From assembly GCA_021647585.1 (NCBI GenBank), contig JAKIUK010000032.1, positions 1 to 43,484 on the forward strand: DNA of 43,484 nt. Direction: 5' to 3'. This DNA comes from Methylococcaceae bacterium (GTDB lineage: Bacteria; Pseudomonadota; Gammaproteobacteria; Methylococcales; Methylomonadaceae). A model generated the notes under the pieces. The model was not told the DNA's origin and made no database searches. It was given only the letters and a program-made list of their open reading frames with translations. This document shows positions 15,160-21,826 of the stretch, piece after piece. Made by a program: the position numbers and the translations under genes. Every line of letters begins with the position of its first letter. Positions within the stretch are counted from its first letter, which is position 1.

Positions 15160-15909
15160 CTAAGTTTGGTATCTGTTTAAAATAAAAGAGTACAACAAAC
15201 TGTTTACATTGCTCATGCCATTTTTTAAATGATGCTCAATTTCTGTCATGGATATTACACCTATGGATTTCCCTGCGGCCCAGTTAGCAACGACTGCAAT
15301 AGCTGCATAGTTTATATCCAATTCTTGTGCTAGTGCAGCTTCGGGCATCCCAGTCATACCAACCAGATCGCAGCCATCTCTCTCCATTCGCTTGATTTCT
15401 GCTATTGTTTCTAGCCTAGGGCCCTGTGTACATCCATACGTTCCAGTATTGCTGATTAGCTGGTTTGCATTGTTTGCAGCTTGAATTAAACCCGTGCGCA
15501 ATTGTTGATTGTACGGAAAAGTAAAATCAATATGAGTAACGGTATCCAGATTATCAGCAAAAAAAGTATGCTCACGACCATAGCTGTAATCAATAAGCTG
15601 ATCGGGCAATGCAATATGGGCTGGTGCCATAGCAGCTGTGATTCCGCCAACTGCCGCTACTGCAATAATATCAGTGACGCCCAGTTCTTTAAGTCCCCAT
15701 ATATTAGCGCGATAGTTGATTTTATGTGGTGGGATAGAATGTGGATTGCCATGGCGTGCTAAGAATATGATGTCTTGTGTATGGATGTTTCCATGCATAA
15801 ATTCTGCTGAAGGAGTACCAAATGGAGTTTCTAATTGCTGGCGGTGAGTGATCTTTAGACCATTAATTTGACTAAGACCGGAACCACCTATGATAGCTAG
15901 TTTTGACAT
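15160..15909 (-). CDS. S-methyl-5'-thioinosine phosphorylase (PNP/MTAP family)
   Basis: A 249-residue nucleoside phosphorylase with GGSGL at the N-terminus, phosphate-binding RHG, AVGGI, GPRLET and GMTGMPEAALA, all motifs of the MTAP/PNP family. The length and the GMTGMPEA motif match the Pseudomonas MTIP group, which splits methylthioinosine (from deaminated methylthioadenosine) to hypoxanthine and methylthioribose-1-phosphate. A hypoxanthine phosphoribosyltransferase gene lies 244 bases upstream on the same strand, which fits a salvage pair. Methylthioadenosine phosphorylase is the alternative; active-site residues would need alignment to separate them. Confidence 0.82.
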   Translation of the reverse strand: MSKLAIIGGSGLSQINGLKITHRQQLETPFGTPSAEFMHGNIHTQDIIFLARHGNPHSIPPHKINYRANIWGLKELGVTDIIAVAAVGGITAAMAPAHIALPDQLIDYSYGREHTFFADNLDTVTHIDFTFPYNQQLRTGLIQAANNANQLISNTGTYGCTQGPRLETIAEIKRMERDGCDLVGMTGMPEAALAQELDINYAAIAVVANWAAGKSIGVISMTEIEHHLKNGMSNVNSLLYSFILNRYQT

Positions 15910-16038
15910 GTTGTATTTTTTATGTGATAAATTAATGACTATTAATTTATCACAGGTTACTCTCGATATTGGCGTTTGTGGGTTAACTTCACAAACGCTG
16001 TCATTCCGTTAATTATTCAAAAAACTGCCAGACATGAA

Positions 16039-16076
16039 ATATTCTAAAATGTAACCTGTATTTTGTTAATAACCAT
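16039..16076 (+). repeat. Dispersed 38-bp repeat, copy 2
   Basis: Starts ATATTCTAAAATGTAACCTG and matches the copy at 12583-12620. It lies in the 244-base gap between the phosphorylase and hpt genes, which also holds a CACAAACGC hairpin (about 15970-15998: GCGTTTGTG and CACAAACGC, a possible terminator-like stem without a T run). Confidence 0.55.
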
Positions 16077-16153
16077 AATGTTTGTTAATGTAGAACAAGG
16101 AAATTGTTATCGAAGATAGAGTGATCTTTGAACAATAGATTAAGTTGAATGAT

Positions 16154-16702
16154 TTAGAGGTCGCTATCCAAGCAGGCATAGATCCCAGAAGCATTTCTAA
16201 GATAACCTTTGTAATCCAGACCATAACCAAACAAATAACGGTTTTCTACTTCAAGTCCTACAAAGTCAGCAATAATTGGTTTTTTTTGCGCTAGCTTTTT
16301 ATCAACCAGGACCGCAGTGTATATAGACAATGCACCTTGTTCTTTGCAATAATTACTAATGGCTTGAAGGGTAATGCCCTGATCAAGAATATCATCCACT
16401 ATCAACACAGTTCGGTCTTTAAGACTGGTTTCTGGTTTTTGTATCCACTGAATCTCTCCACCTGATGTTTTGTTATGAAAACGGCTTGCATTGATGCTAT
16501 CAAATGTAAGAGGGAAGTTTAACCGGGTTAAAAGTTTGCCGGCAATGACCACGCCTCCATTTAAAACACAAAGAAATACAGGGTTTCTATCGTTCAATAA
16601 ATAATTGATTTTTTCAGCCATATTATCAATGGCAGATTCAATTTCCGATGCATTGTGTAGCAAATCGGCTGATGATTCTATTTTGGAAATTTCCTTAAGC
16701 AT
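16154..16702 (-). CDS. hpt: Hypoxanthine-guanine phosphoribosyltransferase
   Basis: A 182-residue purine phosphoribosyltransferase. The PRPP-binding loop is VLIVDDILDQGIT, with the acidic pair typical of the family, and FLCVLNGGVVIAGKL near residue 43 forms the second substrate loop. It converts hypoxanthine or guanine plus PRPP to IMP or GMP in the cytoplasm. Its ATG overlaps the end of nagZ by eight bases, so the two genes are probably co-transcribed and translationally coupled; the same nagZ-hpt order is known in pseudomonads and relatives. The phosphorylase gene downstream would supply its hypoxanthine. Confidence 0.88.
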   Translation of the reverse strand: MLKEISKIESSADLLHNASEIESAIDNMAEKINYLLNDRNPVFLCVLNGGVVIAGKLLTRLNFPLTFDSINASRFHNKTSGGEIQWIQKPETSLKDRTVLIVDDILDQGITLQAISNYCKEQGALSIYTAVLVDKKLAQKKPIIADFVGLEVENRYLFGYGLDYKGYLRNASGIYACLDSDL

Positions 16703-17705
16703 ATGAAAGATTATTTATTTGTGCTGAAATTTGTTGCCATTTATCTGTTGCTATAAGTTGTTCGCGAGATAGTTGAGGTTTTCCACACATAGATTTAAGT
16801 CTTTGTTGTCGTTTTTTATCTTCAGTGACAGGAAGACTATTTAAAACTTCTTCAGCAGCTGTCGAGTTATTGCATACTAAAACCATATCACAACCTGCTT
16901 GTAAGGCAAGTTTGGCGCGTTGTGTGAAATCACCAATAGATGCTGCACCTTCCATACTCAAATCATCACTGAAGACGGTACCATCGAAATTTAATTCTGT
17001 ACGTAAAATTTGTTGTATCCATAATCTAGAAAAACCAGCGGGTAGAGAATCTATTTGTGGATAAACCACATGTGCTGGCATGATAGCTTCTAATCCCTCA
17101 GCGATTAATTGTTTGAAAGGTTGCAGGTCTTTATTGCGGATACTTTCTAAGTCTCTGTCATCAACAGGTAGTGTTAAATGGGAATCAAAGGCAATTGCAC
17201 CATGACCAGGAAAATGCTTGCCAGTCGCTGCCATACCCGCTGAGTGCATTCCATTTCTGAAGTTACTGGCTAATTGGCCTGCCAGCTGAGGATCTTGTGA
17301 GAATGAGCGGTCGCCTATGATTTCACTGATGCCACAATCTATATCCAGCACGGGTGCAAAACTAAAGTCCACACCAATCGCTAATAATTCTGCCGCCATT
17401 AGCCAGCCGGCAGATTCAGCTAGTTCAGGATATTCAGCAAAAGTAGATGCAGGTGGCAATCGAGTGAAACCTGTTTGAAAGCGTTGCACTCTACCGCCTT
17501 CCTGATCAACAGCAATAAGAATATCACCGTCGCGGGCATCTCGGATATTTTTAATTAGTTTTGAAATTTGTTCCGGGTCGTTATAATTACGGGAGAACAA
17601 AATGACTGCGCCAGTATTGGGATGATTTACTTTTTGTTGTTCTGATGGTGTCAGTGTTAAGCCCTCAACATCAATCATTACAGGGCCAATAGCTTGTTTT
17701 GTCAT
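16695..17705 (-). CDS. nagZ: Beta-N-acetylhexosaminidase NagZ (GH3)
   Basis: A 336-residue cytoplasmic glycosidase of family GH3. It has AVDQEGGRVQRF, the catalytic-loop motif GKHFPGHGAIAFDSH with the His used as acid/base, and the nucleophile Asp in FSDDLSMEGA. It removes GlcNAc from GlcNAc-anhydroMurNAc peptides during cell-wall recycling and so influences AmpR-type beta-lactamase induction where present. I use the ATG at 17703-17705; a TTG at 17718-17720 would add five residues. It overlaps hpt downstream. AmgK and MurU, later steps for the MurNAc branch, are encoded 2-4 kb away. Confidence 0.92.
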   Translation of the reverse strand: MTKQAIGPVMIDVEGLTLTPSEQQKVNHPNTGAVILFSRNYNDPEQISKLIKNIRDARDGDILIAVDQEGGRVQRFQTGFTRLPPASTFAEYPELAESAGWLMAAELLAIGVDFSFAPVLDIDCGISEIIGDRSFSQDPQLAGQLASNFRNGMHSAGMAATGKHFPGHGAIAFDSHLTLPVDDRDLESIRNKDLQPFKQLIAEGLEAIMPAHVVYPQIDSLPAGFSRLWIQQILRTELNFDGTVFSDDLSMEGAASIGDFTQRAKLALQAGCDMVLVCNNSTAAEEVLNSLPVTEDKKRQQRLKSMCGKPQLSREQLIATDKWQQISAQINNLSYA

Positions 17706-17752
17706 GTTTTTATGGTGCAATTAGTGTTATTTAACTCAAATAAGGAGAGTTT

Positions 17753-18145
17753 ATGCGAATTTTAATTTTATGTTTAAGTATTTTACTTGGTTTTAACAAT
17801 GCTTATGCGGGTGAAGATGAGGCTGCGGAGCCAGTAATAGAATATCTGGAAATGTCTCCAAAGTTTACCGTTAATTTAGATAAACCGAATAAGTATTTAG
17901 TCATTAATGTACAGTTGATGGTTGAGGGTGACAAATTCATTGAAAAAGTAAAGAAACATATGCCAGCATTAAGACATGAATTAATTATGCTTTATAGCGG
18001 TCGTCCAGCCTCTGAATTACAAACTATGGAACAGCGCGAAGCTTTGCGTCAGGAATCTAAAGAGGTTATTACCAGAGCGCTGGAAAAGCTTTCTAATAGT
18101 GACGGATTCAGAGATGTTTTTTTTACCGAGTTTTTAGTTAATTAA
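17753..18145 (+). CDS. FliL-like periplasmic protein
   Basis: A 130-residue protein with features of the FliL family: YLEMSPKFTVNLDKPNKYLVINVQLMVEG, then a helical stretch and a C-terminal RDVFFTEFLVN. Flagellar FliL keeps an uncleaved membrane anchor and supports stator function. Here the N-terminus (MRILILCLSILLGFNNAYA) looks like a cleavable signal peptide, and no flagellar gene is nearby. It is therefore probably a stand-alone paralogue seen in many gammaproteobacteria, with unknown role. It is divergent from nagZ, with a GGAGAG ribosome binding site. Confidence 0.75.
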   Translation: MRILILCLSILLGFNNAYAGEDEAAEPVIEYLEMSPKFTVNLDKPNKYLVINVQLMVEGDKFIEKVKKHMPALRHELIMLYSGRPASELQTMEQREALRQESKEVITRALEKLSNSDGFRDVFFTEFLVN

Positions 18146-18172
18146 GTGTAATTACTCAATGTATTTAGAGCC

Positions 18173-18325
18173 GAAGGTGCAGGGTATTGATTTATAAGGA
18201 CGCGTGAATACGTGAACCATATGGATGTGGTAAATGTAGATATTGCAGGAGCAAATATCTATCCATGTAAGCTCTGCTGCAACGTCCTGTTGCAGAAGCC
18301 TGATAAATCAATGCCCTGCACCTTC
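18173..18325. mobile_element. MITE-like element with GAAGGTGCAGGG ends
   Basis: Arms 18173-18196 and 18302-18325 match 22 of 24 bases as an inverted repeat (GAAGGTGCAGGGTATTGATT on the left). The centre holds the second copy of the CATGGA/GGTGGTGAATGC-type repeat (18218-18267) and a small inverted pair around GGACG/CGTCC. It lies between the convergent ends of the FliL-like and HIT genes. No clear target duplication is seen. Confidence 0.75.
18218..18267 (+). repeat. Dispersed repeat (CATATGGATGTGGTAAATGT type), copy 2, nested in the MITE
   Basis: The segment matches the copy at 12470 over its length: GATGTGGTAAATGTAGATAT, then TGCAGGAGCAAATATC and TATCCATG. The same motif appears inside a MITE of a different family at 10321-10359, so this 50-base module occurs in several element backbones. 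Confidence 0.6.
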
Positions 18326-18357
18326 TAAAAATAATACGCTGAGTAGTTACAATTAAG

Positions 18358-18774
18358 TTAAATCAAGTTTTCCTTGAGCAGAATTTTTATTTTGGTTTTT
18401 GTTTTTTCCAGTTGCGGTTTTGAGTAGGGAACCGCATCATATTTCCCCCATACTGGTGCAGGCCAGGCAATATCATTTTTATAACGCACGATGTGATGGA
18501 TGTGCAGTTGTGGTACCAGGTTACCAATGGCTGCAATATTCATTTTGTCAGCATGATAATTATCGGCTAGCATTTTAGCTAAAAGGCTTGATTCCTGCTG
18601 TAATACCTGTTGGTCTGTTTCTGATAATTGATAGATTTCAGTAATATCAATTCTTTCAGGTACTAAGACAAACCATGGGTATTGACTGTCGTTAATTAAT
18701 AACAGGCGGGACAAATTAAATCGCCCGATTTCTATGCTATCTTGTTGTAGGCGTGGATGTACTTGAAAAGTCAT
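18358..18774 (-). CDS. HIT-domain nucleotide-binding protein
   Basis: A 138-residue protein with the histidine-triad region PQLHIHHIVRY followed by AWPAPVWG. In this branch of the HIT superfamily the triad has the form H-x-H-H, slightly different from the canonical HxHxH. The N-terminal part (LSRLLLINDSQYPWFVLVPE) is also typical. HIT proteins hydrolyse or transfer nucleotides, often dinucleoside polyphosphates; the substrate is not known here. It is divergent from the large membrane protein gene, with only 59 bases between starts. Confidence 0.85.
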   Translation of the reverse strand: MTFQVHPRLQQDSIEIGRFNLSRLLLINDSQYPWFVLVPERIDITEIYQLSETDQQVLQQESSLLAKMLADNYHADKMNIAAIGNLVPQLHIHHIVRYKNDIAWPAPVWGKYDAVPYSKPQLEKTKTKIKILLKENLI

Positions 18775-18833
18775 AAGGTTATGTGTTGTACTTAGTACAT
18801 AGTGTTGAATAATAACAATAAAAGTCTAGTTTT

Positions 18834-19880
18834 ATGAATGCATCTAATATTTCTGTTGAACAAGCAGTAGAGGAAAATAAACTCTCCGTATCTTTTAAGT
18901 TGATACTTGGATTGTATTTAATTATTCCACTCTGTTTTGTGGTTTATCTGGCGGATGGTTTAATCTGGGGTGATTATTTAAAATCTATTTTGCCCAGTAG
19001 CCCTACCCACTTTATTTTATTCCAAATTTTATTTGGAACACCGCATATTATTGCCAGTGCAATATTGTTAACCAGTAATAAAGAATATCTACAGTTTTTT
19101 AAACTGAAAATAATAGTGATGACGGTTTTAATTATTGTTGTTTTTGGCATAGGAAGTTTGTTTATTCCCTATAAAATGCTGTATATCGCTACCGCTTGCT
19201 GGACAGTTTATCATGTGTTTAAACAGCAGCATGGTATAGGAAAAGGGGTGTGTAGACTGCCAGCCTGGGCTTTTTACTGGTTGTTATGGCTAAGTGTTAG
19301 TGCGGGTATATTCATTTATATGGGTATCTTTCTGAAAAATAGCCTGGATGCTCAACAGGCTGAATGGGTAGAGTTAGTTGCCGGTGTGTTGACGATTGGA
19401 CTGGTGTTGAGTTCAGTGTTATGTCAGCGCTATGTTCCGACCCGGTTTGGAAAATATTTTCTTTGGTCAAATACCATGCTGATAGTCAGTAGCTTTTATA
19501 TGTATACACAGCAATATTATTTTTTAGCGATATTAATTCCTCGCCTGGTACATGATGCAACGGCTTATGTTTTTTATGTTACCCATGATTACAACAAACA
19601 TCACCAGAAACCACAAAATAGGATATATAAATATGCTGCCCGCTGTAATTTACATGTTTTTTTAGTATTACCCTTAAGTTCTTTTACTTTGGCTTATTTG
19701 TTACAGGCCTATGGAGACGAATGGATTAATATGATTACTCAATTCTTTTTTGCTACAGAAATATACAAAGCAATTACACTAGGTCTAATTGGATATTTGT
19801 CTTTGATGCATTATTACACGGAGTCCTTTACATGGCAGGCCGGATCTCCATTAAGACGATATATACGATTTTCTAAATAG
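18834..19880 (+). CDS. Polytopic membrane protein with conserved-looking intramembrane histidines, function unknown
   Basis: A 348-residue inner-membrane protein with about eight to nine hydrophobic segments. I do not recognise the family. Histidines cluster at or in membrane segments: FGTPHIIAS, TVYHVFKQQHG, RLVHDATAYVFYVTHD followed by NKHH, and LMHYYTESFTW near the C-terminus. Such spacing recalls membrane-bound metal enzymes (desaturase/hydroxylase or carotenoid-cleaving Brp/Blh type) but does not match their known boxes. It is the only gene of its transcript. It could be a metalloenzyme, a heme protein or a metal transporter; assignment is open. Confidence 0.75.
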   Translation: MNASNISVEQAVEENKLSVSFKLILGLYLIIPLCFVVYLADGLIWGDYLKSILPSSPTHFILFQILFGTPHIIASAILLTSNKEYLQFFKLKIIVMTVLIIVVFGIGSLFIPYKMLYIATACWTVYHVFKQQHGIGKGVCRLPAWAFYWLLWLSVSAGIFIYMGIFLKNSLDAQQAEWVELVAGVLTIGLVLSSVLCQRYVPTRFGKYFLWSNTMLIVSSFYMYTQQYYFLAILIPRLVHDATAYVFYVTHDYNKHHQKPQNRIYKYAARCNLHVFLVLPLSSFTLAYLLQAYGDEWINMITQFFFATEIYKAITLGLIGYLSLMHYYTESFTWQAGSPLRRYIRFSK

Positions 19881-19927
19881 CCATCAGTAATCTATTAGCA
19901 ATTATACTTTGCGAGACTGTGCGAAGA

Positions 19928-20626
19928 CTATTTATCCGGATTTAATAGATTACTGGTGTCCTCATTTTGGTAATGGTGTTGTAAATCTTTGAGTCGCTCG
20001 GGTGTCCCAATATCCATCCAGAAGCCATTAAATTTTTCACCCGTGACGCTATTCTGTGAAATGGCCCGTCTTAATATGGGTGCTAGCTTAATTTGTCCTG
20101 GGGCGATGTTGCTAAATAATTCAGGGTTATATACACCCATGCCACTATAGGTTAGTTTTGGAAAACCTTTTTCAGTGAGTCGTTGGTTTGATGATAAATG
20201 AAAATCACCTTCAGGATGATGTTCTGGATTTGGAATCAGAACCAGATGGGCGAGATCACAGTGTTGATTGCGGAGCAGAGAGAAGTCATAGTTACTGGCA
20301 AGGTCACCATTAACGACTAGAAAAGGTTTTTCACCCAGTAAAGGGAGGGCATTAATTATTCCTCCCGCCGTTTCAAGCGCTGTTTTACCCTCATCTGAAT
20401 AGGCGATATAAGCACCAAATTGATCTCCATTACCCAAGGTTTGTTTAATTTTTTGGCCGAGATGGGCAATATTAATAATGATTTCGGTAAATCCTGTGTT
20501 TACTAATCGTTCGATAGTATGTTGAATGATGGGTTTTCCTGCCGCTAGTAATAAGGGTTTTGGAGTTGAATCAGTTAAAGGACGCATTCTTTCGCCACGT
20601 CCTGCAGCTAAAATCATTGCTTTCAT
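19928..20626 (-). CDS. murU: N-acetylmuramate alpha-1-phosphate uridylyltransferase MurU
   Basis: A 232-residue nucleotidyltransferase with the signature MILAAGRGERMRPLTDSTPKP at the N-terminus, VNGDLASNYDF as the metal-binding Asp region and GFWMDIGTPERL at the C-terminus. It joins UTP to MurNAc-1-phosphate to give UDP-MurNAc. The length and, above all, its four-base overlap with the kinase gene identify it as MurU rather than a general sugar-phosphate nucleotidyltransferase. Together with AmgK it bypasses de novo MurA/MurB steps, which gives intrinsic fosfomycin tolerance in Pseudomonas. Confidence 0.88.
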   Translation of the reverse strand: MKAMILAAGRGERMRPLTDSTPKPLLLAAGKPIIQHTIERLVNTGFTEIIINIAHLGQKIKQTLGNGDQFGAYIAYSDEGKTALETAGGIINALPLLGEKPFLVVNGDLASNYDFSLLRNQHCDLAHLVLIPNPEHHPEGDFHLSSNQRLTEKGFPKLTYSGMGVYNPELFSNIAPGQIKLAPILRRAISQNSVTGEKFNGFWMDIGTPERLKDLQHHYQNEDTSNLLNPDK

Positions 20627-21609
20627 TGATAGGCCGGTAATATAGTTTGTCTAAGATATTGATTGAATTCTGTAAGCTCGGGGTATTTGTTACAAATCTG
20701 TTTGACGTAGTTCATGGTTCTGGGAATATCTGCTAAATAATCAGATTTATTATCACGTAAATGCAGGCGGCAGAAAATGCCTATGGCCTTTAAATGGCGT
20801 TGTAAACCCATTAAATCAAACCAACGTGTGAATGTTTCAATATTAACAGTGATCAAACCAGATGTTGAAATTTTCTGAAAATAAATAGTCATCCATTGAT
20901 CTACCTTTTCGTCAGGCCATGCAATGTAACAATCACGTAATAATGAGACTAAGTCATAGCTTATGGGACCAATGACAGCGTCTTGAAAATCAATGATACC
21001 CGGTGAATTTTTAGCTAAAACCATTAGGTTTCTTGAGTGAAAATCTCTATGTACACAAACTTGTGGCTGTTCCAGTGCAGAAGAAATCAATAGCTGATTG
21101 AGAGTGACTTTTATTTGTTCCGGTATTGATATATTAAGCTGTTGCTGCAGAAACCATTGATAAAAAATTGAGAGTTCGGTATTTAACAGAGCCTGATCGT
21201 AACAAGGTAGCTTGCAGTTTGAGATAGTTATATTAGACTGTAGTTTGAATAGACTATTAAATGCCTGGAGATATAATTTCGTGGCTGTACTATCATTTAA
21301 TTGATCTAGATAGCAGCTGCAACCAAAATCTTCTAATAACAAAAATCCTTGTTTTAGATCTTTTTGATAAATTTGCGGAACGTTAATGCCTGATTTTTTT
21401 AATAAAGTATCTATACAGATGAAGGGCTCAGTATTTTCTTTTTCTGGAGGCGCATCCATAACAATATGCTGGCCTTTGCTATGGGTAACTCGGAAATAGC
21501 GTCTAAAACTGGCATCGCAGGATGCAGATTCAAAATGTCTGATTTCTAGTTTTAGCGTGTGATTTAGCCAATGAATAATTGATTGAGTTCGTGTATCGGC
21601 AATTGACAT
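20623..21609 (-). CDS. amgK: N-acetylmuramate/N-acetylglucosamine kinase AmgK
   Basis: A 328-residue aminoglycoside-phosphotransferase-fold kinase. Catalytic motifs are VHRDFHSRNLM and GIIDFQDAVIGPISYDL, the Brenner and DFG-like motifs; LLLEDFG marks the hinge. AmgK phosphorylates the anomeric hydroxyl of MurNAc or GlcNAc, feeding MurU. Its stop overlaps the murU start. It is divergent from lptD with a 217-base gap, the arrangement (amgK-murU facing lptD-surA) known from many gammaproteobacteria. That context makes the call secure. Confidence 0.9.
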   Translation of the reverse strand: MSIADTRTQSIIHWLNHTLKLEIRHFESASCDASFRRYFRVTHSKGQHIVMDAPPEKENTEPFICIDTLLKKSGINVPQIYQKDLKQGFLLLEDFGCSCYLDQLNDSTATKLYLQAFNSLFKLQSNITISNCKLPCYDQALLNTELSIFYQWFLQQQLNISIPEQIKVTLNQLLISSALEQPQVCVHRDFHSRNLMVLAKNSPGIIDFQDAVIGPISYDLVSLLRDCYIAWPDEKVDQWMTIYFQKISTSGLITVNIETFTRWFDLMGLQRHLKAIGIFCRLHLRDNKSDYLADIPRTMNYVKQICNKYPELTEFNQYLRQTILPAYQ

Positions 21610-21826
21610 GATATTTTTCTAGGTTCATAACTGACTGATTATTTATTACCACCACCTCATCATCATCCCTAAGCCTCGGCAATAGCTCTATGCAATGCTA
21701 GTAGAGGAACAAAAAGAAGGGGGCAGCTGATCAATTTATTTTTTTCTTGTTTCTAAACTAAGGTAAAATGATGTTCTATTTTATTCGATTTTTGACTCTT
21801 TAAGCTAACTTTACCGACACGCATCT

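Noticed and set aside
18834..19880. Assignment of the membrane protein to the Brp/Blh carotene dioxygenase family
   Set aside because: The number of helices is similar but the His motifs do not match those I know for that family, so I left the function open.
21634..21658. Second copy of the TAAGGGAGGAGG MITE upstream of amgK
   Set aside because: Only an AT-rich 15-base core matches and there is no second arm; chance is possible.
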